DNA of 64,000 bases from Convivina praedatoris (GCF_933208505.1 NZ_CAKOEU010000002.1); one strand, 5' to 3'; positions 1 to 8,160 are shown, numbered from the stretch's first letter. Numbers and translations: made by a program. Notes: generated by a model not told the origin, from the sequence alone.

Positions 1-66
1 AGCCATTAGTGGATCTGGACGGTCGGGCTTGGCATTGTACTGCAATTTACGAGTGTGCTTAAACAT
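1..66 (-). CDS. Manganese catalase, N-terminal fragment (cut by window edge)
   Basis: The first 22 codons of a minus-strand gene run off the left edge. The peptide begins MFKHTRKLQYNAKP and continues DRPDPLMA. I recognise this as the start of the non-heme dimanganese catalases of lactobacilli such as the L. plantarum type. These enzymes dismutate hydrogen peroxide in the cytoplasm without heme. The ATG at 66 is preceded by an AAAGTAGG-like ribosome site. The active-site residues lie outside the window, so integrity cannot be judged. A manganese importer gene (mntH) lies at the other end of the window, which would suit a manganese enzyme. Confidence 0.85.
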   Translation of the reverse strand, partial: MFKHTRKLQYNAKPDRPDPLMA

Positions 67-106
67 AAGAACCTACTTTCTTTGCAATGTGAGAACGTAT
101 ATTGAT

Positions 107-138
107 TTAAAATAATACCAATTTTAATATTATTTTAA
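107..138. promoter_or_regulatory. Perfect 11-bp inverted repeat in catalase upstream region
   Basis: TTAAAATAATA at 107-117 is repeated as its exact reverse complement at 128-138, with a 10-base spacer. It lies about 40-70 bases upstream of the manganese catalase start. The position and symmetry suggest an operator for a dimeric regulator, but the regulator is not identified. Very AT-rich sequence makes chance symmetry more likely than usual. Confidence 0.4.
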
Positions 139-338
139 GTATCTGGCGATATACGTCCGGTGTTTTAATATTTAATGTTGAATTTCTGAATTATTTAACT
201 TCTCATCAACATTGGTTAATAATATATCACAACTATACCAATTAATACAATAAAATATTTATTTTATTTTTTGTCATATATAATTGACTTTTAAGTTGCA
301 GTTAATTAAGATGAGGGCGAAAGGTGTACGGAAGCATT

Positions 339-536
339 ATGATCAATCGAATTCAAGAATACCGAAAACAACAAGGGTTGACTCAGGCTGATTTAGCTCA
401 GCAGGTTGGGATTGCTCGCCAGACGGTCAATTTAATTGAAAATGGCAAGTATAATCCCAGTTTGGATTTATGTATTCGGATTTGTCAGTGCTTGGATACC
501 GATTTGAACACCTTATTTTGGGAGGTAGAGAGATGA
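339..536 (+). CDS. XRE-family helix-turn-helix regulator (65 aa)
   Basis: A single small DNA-binding domain of the Cro/C1 type. It has MINRIQEYRKQQGLTQADLA followed by the recognition part VGIARQTVNLIENGKYNPSL, as in compact stand-alone regulators often called YgzD/YvaO-like. There is no sensor domain. An in-frame GTG at 324 could add five residues, but family members begin at the ATG at 339. The stop overlaps the next start as ATGA at 533-536, so the downstream membrane protein gene is translationally coupled. In lactobacilli such small regulators are often found with a DUF3278-type membrane protein, which is what follows here. The signal sensed is unknown. Confidence 0.85.
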   Translation: MINRIQEYRKQQGLTQADLAQQVGIARQTVNLIENGKYNPSLDLCIRICQCLDTDLNTLFWEVER

Positions 537-1048
537 AGCGCTTTACATCGATATTCCTAGGCTTGTTTTATTGTTTTTGGGAACCGATTGATCAAAAGAC
601 TGAGCAGGCAATGGCCAAGTTCGGTAGTGTTGTCTTTCCGATGTTTTCAATTTATACCTTGATTTCTAGTTTTGCGGTGGCTTGCTTAGTGGGGCAGGAT
701 GCGCAACGCCTTATCTATGGGATTTTATTCAGTAATTTTATAGTGTTTTTTATTCTACTGATGTCTTTTGGTTACTATATCCGTAAACACAAGTTGATCC
801 AGGGAGAGGACTTTTGGATGCAAGCTCCTTCAAAAAGAGTAGCGCTTAGTCGTGCCATTAGTTCAGGACTATTCTTTGGCCTTGCGTATGTTATATTTGA
901 TGGTTTTATGAATGTTTTTTTGAATGAAGGTTCCTTTGTCGGTGCTTTTGGTGTCCGTTCGTTGCTTGGAGATTTTGTTGCTGGTTTTGTTTGGGGTGGG
1001 CTTATTTTATTGATTAGCTATCCCTATCGTAGTGGTAATAAAAAGTAG
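533..1048 (+). CDS. DUF3278-like membrane protein (171 aa), first copy
   Basis: A multi-pass membrane protein with about four hydrophobic segments and no enzymatic motif. A short N-terminal cytoplasmic part (MKRFTSIFLGLFYCFWEPID) is followed by the KFG turn typical of DUF3278 proteins. The start overlaps the upstream regulator stop by 4 bases and has GGAGGTAGAGAG before it. The same ribosome-site sequence and ATGAAG start recur before the next gene, and the two proteins share the N-terminal pattern of aromatic residues, an acidic motif and KFG. They are diverged tandem duplicates. No function is established for the family; I infer that the three genes form one regulated unit. Confidence 0.75.
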   Translation: MKRFTSIFLGLFYCFWEPIDQKTEQAMAKFGSVVFPMFSIYTLISSFAVACLVGQDAQRLIYGILFSNFIVFFILLMSFGYYIRKHKLIQGEDFWMQAPSKRVALSRAISSGLFFGLAYVIFDGFMNVFLNEGSFVGAFGVRSLLGDFVAGFVWGGLILLISYPYRSGNKK

Positions 1049-1108
1049 TTTAGGTGAAGAATTTATAAAATATTGACTAATGTTTTTTATAAATTGGAGG
1101 GTAGAGAG

Positions 1109-1621
1109 ATGAAGTTATATAACCGTCTATATATAGGCTTATTGCGCTGGTTTTATGGTATTGATGGTGTGATAGATGAGTATAAGGAGCAAAAGCTTAA
1201 TAAGTTTGGCAATATTGCTTTTATTTTGTTGATGATATATTTGATATTATCGACTTTTGTGACACTGCTCTTCTGGGCAAAATATGGTGATGGTGTACTT
1301 ATTAATTTAGTTTTGCTTAATATGGCTGTTTTCTTTGTTTCTGCTTTGATAGAAGGCTTTTATGTTTTTAAAAATAAGCTGGATAAAACGTATTCAAAAT
1401 CACCTGATAATCAAAAGAAAAAGTATCAACGAAAAGCAATACGAGTAGGTGTATTTTTTGGATTTTGGATGTATTTGTCAACTGGAATCCTGGATTATAT
1501 AATCGATAAAACGTCACTCGTTAATTTATTATCTATACAATCCATTGGTAGAGGAATTATTCAAGGTGTGTTTTTTGGAGCGTTCATGTATTTGATGTTT
1601 AAGCACCGAATTGATAAATAA
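1109..1621 (+). CDS. DUF3278 family membrane protein (170 aa), second copy
   Basis: This is a clear DUF3278 protein: MKLYNRLYIGLLRWFYGIDG, then DEYKEQKLNKFGN and about four membrane segments. An upstream in-frame ATG at 1073 is less likely because GGAGGG lies 8-13 bases before the ATG at 1109. It shares its ribosome-site region and start context with the preceding gene, which supports duplication. It is the last gene before a hairpin terminator, so 339-1621 is probably a three-gene operon. Role unknown. The association with a small XRE regulator suggests a membrane-stress or signalling role, but this is inference. Confidence 0.8.
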   Translation: MKLYNRLYIGLLRWFYGIDGVIDEYKEQKLNKFGNIAFILLMIYLILSTFVTLLFWAKYGDGVLINLVLLNMAVFFVSALIEGFYVFKNKLDKTYSKSPDNQKKKYQRKAIRVGVFFGFWMYLSTGILDYIIDKTSLVNLLSIQSIGRGIIQGVFFGAFMYLMFKHRIDK

Positions 1622-1624
1622 ATT

Positions 1625-1655
1625 AAAAAAGGCTCCCTGTCAGGGGCCTTTTTAA
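1625..1655 (+). terminator. Rho-independent terminator of the XRE-DUF3278 operon
   Basis: An A-tract, then GGCTCC / GGGGCC arms around a six-base loop, then TTTTT, directly after the stop at 1621. Confidence 0.8.
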
Positions 1656-1706
1656 TCGCTATTCTTGTGTTATATTGACAGTAAATAAATTATTTGAGGT
1701 AAAATA

Positions 1707-2846
1707 ATGAACTTTGAAACGAAGTTAATTCATGGTGGAATCAGTGAAGATGCTACTACTGGGGCAATGTCAGTGCCGATATACATGGCATCAACTTTCC
1801 GTCAAAAAAAGATTGGCACCAACAAATACGAATATTCGCGTTCTGGCAATCCAACACGTGAGGCGGTTGAAGACTTGATTGCTGATTTAGAAAATGGCAC
1901 AGCTGGATTTGCATTTGCTTCGGGTTCTGCTGCGATTCATACTGTCTTTTCCATGTTTTCAGCTGGTGATCATATCATCGTGGGCAATGATGTTTATGGT
2001 GGTACTTTTCGTTTAATTGATAATGTCTTGAAGCGTTTTGATATGACGTTTACGACAGTCGATACGCGTGATTTAGCAGCTGTTGAGGCGGCTATTCAGC
2101 CAACAACTAAAGCAATATATTTGGAAACACCAACTAATCCACTTTTACGTGTGACTGATATTGCTGCTGTGGCACAGTTAGCACAGTCTCATCAGTTGAT
2201 TAGTATCATTGACAATACCTTTGCTTCTCCTTATATTCAACGTCCTCTAGATGACGGTGTTGATATTGTTTTACATAGTGCTTCTAAATATTTGGGCGGA
2301 CACAGTGACTTGATTGGTGGCTTAGTAGTTACTAAAGATAAACATTTAGGGGAGCAGATTGGTTACTTACAAAACGCAATTGGCAGCATTTTAGCGCCAC
2401 AAGAGAGTTGGTTGTTGCAACGCGGAATGAAAACGCTAGCTTTGAGGATGCAAGCTCACCTAAAGAATATCGAAGTTGTCTTTGAGTATTTAAAGCAGCA
2501 TCCGATGGTGGCTAAAGTTTATTATCCAGGGGATCCAGAAAATCAAGACTATGAGGTTGCTAAAAAGCAGATGCGAGGTTTTGGTGCCATGCTATCCTTT
2601 GAATTACGGCCAGGATTAGACCCTGAACGATTTGTGGAGAATCTGCAAATTATCACTTTGGCTGAGAGCTTAGGGGCTTTGGAAAGTTTGATTGAAATTC
2701 CTGCTAAAATGACCCATGGTGCGATTCCGCGTGATGTTCGCTTGCAAAACGGTATTAAAGATGAATTAATTCGTTTATCAGTTGGGGTTGAAGATAGTGA
2801 TGATTTGTTGGCTGATTTACAACAAGGATTTGACAGTTTAAACTGA
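1707..2846 (+). CDS. Trans-sulfuration PLP enzyme (cystathionine gamma-lyase / gamma-synthase / beta-lyase family)
   Basis: A 379-residue PLP-dependent enzyme of the Cys/Met metabolism family, at full family length. Visible motifs are the N-terminal substrate region TKLIHGG, the tyrosine-containing YEYSRSGNPTR, ASGSAAIHTVF at the cofactor site, and SASKYLGGHSD, in which Lys194 should form the Schiff base. Such enzymes interconvert cystathionine, homocysteine and cysteine or release H2S. Sequence reading does not separate gamma-lyase, gamma-synthase and beta-lyase activities. A GAGG site lies before the ATG. It stands alone between two terminators, so it is likely transcribed singly. Confidence 0.9.
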   Translation: MNFETKLIHGGISEDATTGAMSVPIYMASTFRQKKIGTNKYEYSRSGNPTREAVEDLIADLENGTAGFAFASGSAAIHTVFSMFSAGDHIIVGNDVYGGTFRLIDNVLKRFDMTFTTVDTRDLAAVEAAIQPTTKAIYLETPTNPLLRVTDIAAVAQLAQSHQLISIIDNTFASPYIQRPLDDGVDIVLHSASKYLGGHSDLIGGLVVTKDKHLGEQIGYLQNAIGSILAPQESWLLQRGMKTLALRMQAHLKNIEVVFEYLKQHPMVAKVYYPGDPENQDYEVAKKQMRGFGAMLSFELRPGLDPERFVENLQIITLAESLGALESLIEIPAKMTHGAIPRDVRLQNGIKDELIRLSVGVEDSDDLLADLQQGFDSLN

Positions 2847-2852
2847 TGACTA

Positions 2853-2900
2853 AAAAAGAAAAAGAACAACTACCTTTAGGTAGTTGTTCTTTTTCTTTTT
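2853..2900. terminator. Bidirectional terminator, perfect 22-bp stem
   Basis: The 22 bases at 2853-2874 are the exact reverse complement of 2879-2900, with a TTTA loop. A-rich and T-rich flanks on both sides let it end the plus-strand PLP enzyme gene and the minus-strand peroxidase gene. Confidence 0.9.
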
Positions 2901-2904
2901 ATAG

Positions 2905-3891
2905 TTAATCTAATTCACCATCAGCAATCTTTGCTAATGTATCACGTGAAGGGATGAAGAAAAGTTGACCAGATAGGATGGTTGAAAAGGTAAGCAAAAA
3001 GTCGTTTTGCTTAATCATATTCAGTAACATATCCTCAGTAACTTTCCAATGACGAGCATAACCCATAAAGTAAGTGCCGGTATTGCCAGTAGCGGAATCT
3101 GAGTAGGGAACATTCATTCGGATGATTTTTTGTTCTTCACCTTCAGGTGAAGTTGATTTAGAAGCAACGTTGTGGGCGTTTTTGTACTTATCTTCATCCT
3201 CTAATTCTAAATCAGAAAACTTTTCACGACCAACTGCTTTTTCTTGATTTTCAGTCTTCATATGGTTCCAAAAATCCATATCATGGCGCCACTTTTGAGC
3301 AAAGGCGTAAGAACCATTGATGTAATCGGGGTCTTCATCACCAATAAGGGCGTAATCAGCAGCATCCTCAATGGCTGGCGCTTCGGTACCATCAATAAAG
3401 CCAATAATTGCCCGGCCTTCAAAGTACCGGAAGCCCTTGGTAGAACCAACTACTTCAGTATATTCCCGTAAGAATTTCATGAACTGAGTTTGAACTTCAT
3501 AAACTTGAGCCTCACCACTATCACGGATATGGAAGAAGAGGTCACCTTCAGTACTAGGCATACTATATTTAGCATCTATCTCGGGTTCGTTAAGGCTAGG
3601 GCCATCGATCCCGGTGAAGGTTTCTAATTCTTTGGGCTTAGGCGTATCAGGGAACAGAATATCCCAAGCATTGCTGCTAAAGCCGAAAGCGACTTTAATG
3701 CCAGAATTTGCCGACAAACCGGCCTCTCTAATCCGCATGGAACGGATAATAGCTTGCGACCGATCTGCAAATTCTTCCATAGCTTCTCGGAGAGTTTGAG
3801 GGTTTATATCCTTAAACTTCAAAACTGTAAATTGGACGTGTTCGCCGATATCTTTCCATACATCTTGTGCTCTACTTGGATTAATGGACAT
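2905..3891 (-). CDS. DyP-type heme peroxidase
   Basis: A 328-residue dye-decolorizing peroxidase. The hallmark GFIDG motif is at residues 164-168, with Asp167 as the distal acid. His240 in KNAHN is the likely proximal heme ligand and Arg258 in IIRMNVPYSD the distal arginine. No signal peptide is present, so it should act in the cytoplasm. The enzyme uses peroxide to oxidise a second substrate; the natural substrate is unknown. Heme is required, which is notable in lactic acid bacteria, most of which cannot make heme and must import it. A GAGGAG site precedes the ATG. A PerR-like box lies about 80 bases upstream. Confidence 0.93.
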   Translation of the reverse strand: MSINPSRAQDVWKDIGEHVQFTVLKFKDINPQTLREAMEEFADRSQAIIRSMRIREAGLSANSGIKVAFGFSSNAWDILFPDTPKPKELETFTGIDGPSLNEPEIDAKYSMPSTEGDLFFHIRDSGEAQVYEVQTQFMKFLREYTEVVGSTKGFRYFEGRAIIGFIDGTEAPAIEDAADYALIGDEDPDYINGSYAFAQKWRHDMDFWNHMKTENQEKAVGREKFSDLELEDEDKYKNAHNVASKSTSPEGEEQKIIRMNVPYSDSATGNTGTYFMGYARHWKVTEDMLLNMIKQNDFLLTFSTILSGQLFFIPSRDTLAKIADGELD

Positions 3892-3966
3892 TGTTAATTC
3901 TCCTCAAAATTATTTGTTTATCTATCTATAAAATTACAACAAACGCAACTAAAATTCTACCCTAAA

Positions 3967-3981
3967 TTAGAATTAATCTAA
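3967..3981. promoter_or_regulatory. PerR/Fur-like operator upstream of DyP peroxidase
   Basis: TTAGAATTAATCTAA fits the 15-base PerR consensus TTANAATNATTNTAA with one mismatch. It lies between the divergent peroxidase and enzyme I genes, nearer the peroxidase. PerR control of a peroxidase is biologically sensible, but one mismatch in an AT-rich region is weak proof. Confidence 0.4.
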
Positions 3982-4050
3982 ATTATTGTTAGTAGGGTAC
4001 CTCATATTTTTAACAGATTAATAATTGCTTTGAACACTATGGTTGTCATT

Positions 4051-4066
4051 TTGTAAGCGCTTTGCT
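4051..4066 (+). promoter_or_regulatory. cre-like site upstream of ptsI
   Basis: TTGTAAGCGCTTTGCT matches the CcpA site consensus WTGNAANCGNWNNCWW except near its 3' end. It lies about 150 bases before the enzyme I gene. The much better cre within this locus is at 5981-5998, which supports carbon-catabolite control of the region. Confidence 0.4.
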
Positions 4067-4211
4067 AAACTAAAAATTAAGGACGAAAATTTTTTTCAAC
4101 ACAAAAATTTACGATGCTTTTGAAAATATCTCATTATGAGTTGTAAACATCATTGAAGCATGCCTTGAAAAAAATGGTTGGACTAAAAAATAAAGGAAAA
4201 TGGTTGGAAAA

Positions 4212-5945
4212 ATGACAAAGAGTTTTCAAGGGATTGCAGCTAGTAATGGGATTGCGATTGCCAAGGCATATTTGCTGGTAGCACCAGATTTGAGTTTTGA
4301 TGTGCACAGTATTACGGATGTGGAGGCTGAACAGGCTCGTTTTGATGCCGCTTTGGCTGCGTCAACGACAGATTTGGAACATATCAAGGCCAAGGCTAGT
4401 AAAAATTTGGGCGAATCTGAAGCCCAGGTCTTTGAAGCTCATTTGATGGTTGTGGCTGATCCAGAAATGTCAGCGGCCGTTAAAAAGCGAATTGTCGACG
4501 AATCAGTTAATGCCGAGCAAGCCCTAACAGAAGTGACGGATGCTTATACTAGCATGTTTGAGGCGATGGCGGGTACCAACGATTATATGAAGGAACGTGC
4601 AGCTGATATTCGTGATGTTACGCAACGAATTTTGTCTCATTTGCTGGGCGTGAACATTCCTAACCCAGCTTTGATTGATGAAGATGTGGTTTTGGTAACC
4701 CAGGATTTGACTCCTTCAGATACTGCTCAGTTGGATCGTCAGTTTGTTAAGGGAATTCTTTCTGATTTGGGTGGTCGAACAGCCCATGCTTCTATTATGG
4801 CGCGAACTTTGGAAATTCCTGCTGTGGTTGGGACCGACGTGGCTACTAGCCAAGTTAAAGATGGCGATTTAGTCGTTTTGGATGGTTTTACTGGACATGT
4901 TGTGGTTAATCCAGATGAGCAAACTTTGGCTACCTATAAAGAAAAAGCCGAGGTCTTTGCTGCTCAAAAGGTTGAATGGGCTAAGCTAAAGACAGAACAT
5001 TCGGTTTCAGCTGACGGTAAAAACTTTGTGGTTGGTGCTAACATTGGTGCTCCTAAGGATATGGAAGCTGTTTTGGATAATGGTGCTGAAGGAGTTGGTT
5101 TGTACCGAACTGAATTCTTGTATATGGAATCAGACCATATGCCAACCGAAGATGAACAGTTTGAAGCTTATAAGGCTGTTTTGGAAAAGATGGTTGGTAA
5201 GCCTGTTACCGTTCGTACCATGGATATTGGTGGGGATAAACACCTAAGTTACTGGAAACTCCCTGAAGAAGAAAACCCATTCTTGGGTTACCGTGCCATC
5301 CGAATTTCTTTGGATCAAGATGAAATTTTCCGGACGCAATTGCGCGCCTTGATTCGCGCCTCAGCTTTTGGAAACTTGTGGATTATGTTTCCAATGGTGG
5401 CCACCCTCACTGAATTCCAACAAGCTAAGGCCATTTATGAAGAAGAGCGTGCTAAGTTGGCTGATCAAGGTGTCCCAATGGGGGACATCAAGTTGGGGAT
5501 CATGATTGAAATTCCAGCGGCTGCTGTTATGGCTGATCAGTTTGCTAAAGAAGTGGATTTTTTCTCGATTGGAACTAACGATTTAATTGGTTATACCATG
5601 GCTGCTGATCGTGGTAATGACCGTGTTTCATATCTTTACCAACCTTATAACCCAGCAATCTTACGTTTGATTAATACGGTTATCCAAGCTGCCCATGTTG
5701 AAGGTAAGTTCGTGGCTATGTGTGGAGAAATGGCCGGTGATAGCATTGCGATTCCTTTATTAGTTGGTATGGGCTTGGATGAGTTCTCAATGAGTGCCCC
5801 ATCAATTTTGCAGACTCGTTCTTTGATTAAGAAGTTGGAGACGGAATCCTTGAAGCATTTGGTTCAAAAAGCTTTGGCTTTGCAAACTAATGACCAAGTT
5901 AAGGAATTAGTGGAAGCAGAGTTGGGTGACAAAATCAATATGTAA
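4212..5945 (+). CDS. ptsI: PTS enzyme I (phosphoenolpyruvate-protein phosphotransferase)
   Basis: A full-length enzyme I (577 aa). It takes phosphate from PEP and passes it to HPr, the first step of all PTS sugar uptake, in the cytoplasm. Seen are GGRTAHASIMAR with the phosphorylated His192, the PEP-binding barrel (GLYRTEFLYM, MFPMVATL, IGIMIEIPAA-like region) and the C-terminal catalytic CGEMAGD. A second in-frame ATG at 4200 has a poorly spaced AAAGGA; I prefer the one at 4212 because family members begin (M)TKxxxGIAAS. The usual partner ptsH is not next to it: the 300 bases upstream hold no HPr-like reading frame. Here it precedes a sugar-specific EIIA-EIIBC set, so it may be a dedicated copy or a relocated housekeeping ptsI. 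Confidence 0.95.
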   Translation: MTKSFQGIAASNGIAIAKAYLLVAPDLSFDVHSITDVEAEQARFDAALAASTTDLEHIKAKASKNLGESEAQVFEAHLMVVADPEMSAAVKKRIVDESVNAEQALTEVTDAYTSMFEAMAGTNDYMKERAADIRDVTQRILSHLLGVNIPNPALIDEDVVLVTQDLTPSDTAQLDRQFVKGILSDLGGRTAHASIMARTLEIPAVVGTDVATSQVKDGDLVVLDGFTGHVVVNPDEQTLATYKEKAEVFAAQKVEWAKLKTEHSVSADGKNFVVGANIGAPKDMEAVLDNGAEGVGLYRTEFLYMESDHMPTEDEQFEAYKAVLEKMVGKPVTVRTMDIGGDKHLSYWKLPEEENPFLGYRAIRISLDQDEIFRTQLRALIRASAFGNLWIMFPMVATLTEFQQAKAIYEEERAKLADQGVPMGDIKLGIMIEIPAAAVMADQFAKEVDFFSIGTNDLIGYTMAADRGNDRVSYLYQPYNPAILRLINTVIQAAHVEGKFVAMCGEMAGDSIAIPLLVGMGLDEFSMSAPSILQTRSLIKKLETESLKHLVQKALALQTNDQVKELVEAELGDKINM

Positions 5946-5980
5946 TTTTTTTCACAGAAAAGAAAAATTGAAATACAAAC

Positions 5981-5998
5981 AATGAAAACGTTTTCAAT
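5981..5998 (+). promoter_or_regulatory. cre site (CcpA) overlapping the EIIA promoter
   Basis: AATGAAAACGTTTTCAAT is a perfect match to the cre consensus. It overlaps the expected -35 position of the promoter whose -10 is at 6014-6019. Binding of CcpA here should repress the sugar genes when preferred carbon is present. Confidence 0.8.
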
Positions 5999-6010
5999 TA
6001 GATGGATATG

Positions 6011-6019
6011 TGCTATCAT
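6011..6019 (+). promoter_or_regulatory. Extended -10 promoter for the EIIA-EIIBC-phosphorylase operon
   Basis: TGCTATCAT is a good extended -10 element about 42 bases before the EIIA start. The -35 region is weak (TTTTCA at 5991-5996) and lies inside the cre site. It indicates that the sugar-specific genes can be transcribed separately from ptsI. Confidence 0.55.
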
Positions 6020-6060
6020 GTTAGTTGTAAATATGAGTGTAGCTAACAAGGAGGAACCAT

Positions 6061-6531
6061 ATGTTTGGGTTTGGGAAATCAAAAGAGCTTGATAAGAAGC
6101 TCTACGCACCAGTTTCAGGTGAAGTAATTGAACTATCATCAGTTAGTGATCCAGTTTTTTCACAGAAGATGATGGGGGATGGCTTTGCGGTCAATCCTGA
6201 TGCCCAAGAAGGTATCTACGCCCCGGTATCTGGTGAAGTAGTAATGGTTCAGGGGCACGCCTTTGGTTTTAAGACCGGTGATGGCGCAGAGATTTTGTTG
6301 CATGTCGGCATTGATACGGTCAACTTGGAAGGAAAACCTTTCACTAGTGGTGTTAAAGCTGGGGATACGGTTACAGCCGGAGATAAGATTGGGACAGTTG
6401 ACTGGGCTCAGGTTGAAGCGGCTGGATTAGAGAAGACTACTATGGTAGTGGTAACTAGTGGTGGTCAGGACAGTCCCTTAGCAATTGATTTGGGTCAAAA
6501 AGCGGCTGGCGAAGCAGTCGCAACACTTTAA
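6061..6531 (+). CDS. PTS EIIA component, glucose (Crr) type
   Basis: A 156-residue single-domain EIIA of the Glc family. It carries phosphate from HPr to the EIIB domain. Motifs are the repeated YAPVSGEV segments and ILLHVGIDTVNLEGKPF, with the phosphorylated His at about residue 81. AAGGAGG precedes the ATG. Its neighbour encodes an EIIBC that lacks its own EIIA, so this protein very likely completes that transporter. It is separated from ptsI by a promoter and cre site. Confidence 0.93.
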   Translation: MFGFGKSKELDKKLYAPVSGEVIELSSVSDPVFSQKMMGDGFAVNPDAQEGIYAPVSGEVVMVQGHAFGFKTGDGAEILLHVGIDTVNLEGKPFTSGVKAGDTVTAGDKIGTVDWAQVEAAGLEKTTMVVVTSGGQDSPLAIDLGQKAAGEAVATL

Positions 6532-6549
6532 TACTGGAGTAGGAAAGTT

Positions 6550-8067
6550 ATGGCAAAGCAAAATTATGATGCGTTAGCTAGCAAGATTATTGAACTTGTT
6601 GGTGGCCCCGAAAATATTGAAAAAGTGATTCATTGTATTACTCGATTGCGTTTTTACCTACACGACGAGAAGAAGGCTAATACTGAGGCAATTCAGGCTT
6701 TGGATGGTGTGGCCGGGGCCGTGTATAACAGCGGTTTAGGCCAGTATCAGGTTGTTATTGGACCAGCGGTTGCTGATGTTTATGATTGTGTGATTAAGCA
6801 ATTGGGTACTGACGCAGCTGGTGATGATGCTCAAGAGGCGGCTACCAGTGCCGCCCCTAAGTCAGAAGGACCAACTAGTTTCCTCGACCTTATTAAAAAA
6901 GGATTCCAAACTCTGATTGGTACTATTACCGGTTCAATGATTCCAGTTATTGGATTATTGGCTGCTGGTGGTATGTTGAATGGTTTCTTGGCCATTTTGT
7001 CTGAACCAAGTTTGCTTGGTTGGATTTCAGCAAAGTCAGATACCTATGTCATTATTCAGTCAATGGCCATGGCACCGTTTTATTTCCTACCAATCTTAGT
7101 TGGGTTTACGGCCGCTAAACAGCTCCGTTCTGATCCATTGGTCGTTGCGGCCATTGGAGCCTTCTTGGTAAAACCGGAAATGGCTGCCTTTGTTAATGTG
7201 AAACATGTTGAACATTTTATGGGAATTAGTTTAAACGCCAACTTCTTTGGCCTACCAATTTCAATCCCATCATATGCTTATTCAATTTTCCCAGTTATCT
7301 TTGCGGCCTGGTTAGCTCGTCCGGTTGGTAACTGGTTGAAGGATCACTTGCCAGCTTCAATTCGGTCAATTTTCCAACCATTGTTTACCATTTTCATTGT
7401 TGGTTCAGTGGTCTTAGTTGTAATGGGACCAGCGATTATCGCTATTTCAGCGGCAATATCATTCTTGATTAACCAGTTGTTACAGTTTAACTACGCTATT
7501 TCAGGTTTGTTGATTGGTGGCCTTTATCAGGTGTTGGTTATCTTTGGTTTGCACTGGATGGTTGTGCCATTGGTTGCCCAAGAGATTGCCCAACATGGTC
7601 AATCTAACTTGAACGCCTTGATTAACTTCACTATGATTGCTCAAGGTGCAGGTGCTTTGGCAGTGGCCTTTAAGACTAAGGTTGCCAGTTTAAAGGGATT
7701 GGCTGGAAGTTCAGCTTTGTCAGCCTTTGCTGGAATTACTGAACCTGCGGTTTATGGAATTAACTTGAAGTACGGTCGTGTATTTTGGATGTCCAACGTC
7801 GGTGGGGCTGTTGGTGGCTTAATTGCTGGTATGCTTAACTTGCATATGTATGGCTTCACTGGTTCCCTAATTGGGTTCCCATCCTTTGCTTCGGCTAAGG
7901 ATAACCCTAACAACCTATGGATTTTCTGCTTAGCTGCAGTAGCTACGATTATTGTGTCATTTGCTATGGTTTATTTCTTCGGATTTAAGGATAGCGATAC
8001 TCAAAGCGTTAAGGCCCCTGTTGCAAAGAAAAATGTCTTCAAGGAAGCGGTAGCAGAAGAAAAGTAG
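6550..8067 (+). CDS. PTS EIIBC component, sucrose/trehalose/beta-glucoside family (probably trehalose)
   Basis: A 505-residue membrane transporter that imports and phosphorylates its sugar. The N-terminal EIIB domain (about residues 1-90) has the phosphorylated cysteine Cys29 in the hallmark HCITRLRF. A linker rich in Ala and Ser leads to an EIIC domain (about residues 110-485) with roughly ten membrane segments and GITEPAVYGINLKYG. No EIIA domain is fused; the preceding gene supplies it. The substrate is inferred from the next two genes: a GH65 phosphorylase with beta-phosphoglucomutase after a PTS permease is the Lactococcus-type trehalose 6-phosphate arrangement. Maltose is a less likely alternative. 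Confidence 0.88.
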   Translation: MAKQNYDALASKIIELVGGPENIEKVIHCITRLRFYLHDEKKANTEAIQALDGVAGAVYNSGLGQYQVVIGPAVADVYDCVIKQLGTDAAGDDAQEAATSAAPKSEGPTSFLDLIKKGFQTLIGTITGSMIPVIGLLAAGGMLNGFLAILSEPSLLGWISAKSDTYVIIQSMAMAPFYFLPILVGFTAAKQLRSDPLVVAAIGAFLVKPEMAAFVNVKHVEHFMGISLNANFFGLPISIPSYAYSIFPVIFAAWLARPVGNWLKDHLPASIRSIFQPLFTIFIVGSVVLVVMGPAIIAISAAISFLINQLLQFNYAISGLLIGGLYQVLVIFGLHWMVVPLVAQEIAQHGQSNLNALINFTMIAQGAGALAVAFKTKVASLKGLAGSSALSAFAGITEPAVYGINLKYGRVFWMSNVGGAVGGLIAGMLNLHMYGFTGSLIGFPSFASAKDNPNNLWIFCLAAVATIIVSFAMVYFFGFKDSDTQSVKAPVAKKNVFKEAVAEEK

Positions 8068-8077
8068 TTTAGTACTG

Positions 8078-8105
8078 ACAAGCACGCGGGAGACTGCGTG
8101 CTTGT
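8078..8105 (+). terminator. Intra-operon hairpin between EIIBC and phosphorylase genes
   Basis: ACAAGCACGC and GCGTGCTTGT form a 10-bp stem with an 8-base loop. The following T-run is short, so it may only attenuate or stabilise the mRNA and lower expression of the two enzymes relative to the permease. Confidence 0.55.
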
Positions 8106-8160
8106 TATACGTTAATCAGCGGATATTTTGATGATGATTAGCAGAGGAAGGATATCGAAC

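Noticed and set aside
3892..4211. A ptsH gene before ptsI
   Set aside because: No reading frame with the HPr histidine motif (GIHARPA-like) exists on the plus strand; the region is AT-rich non-coding.
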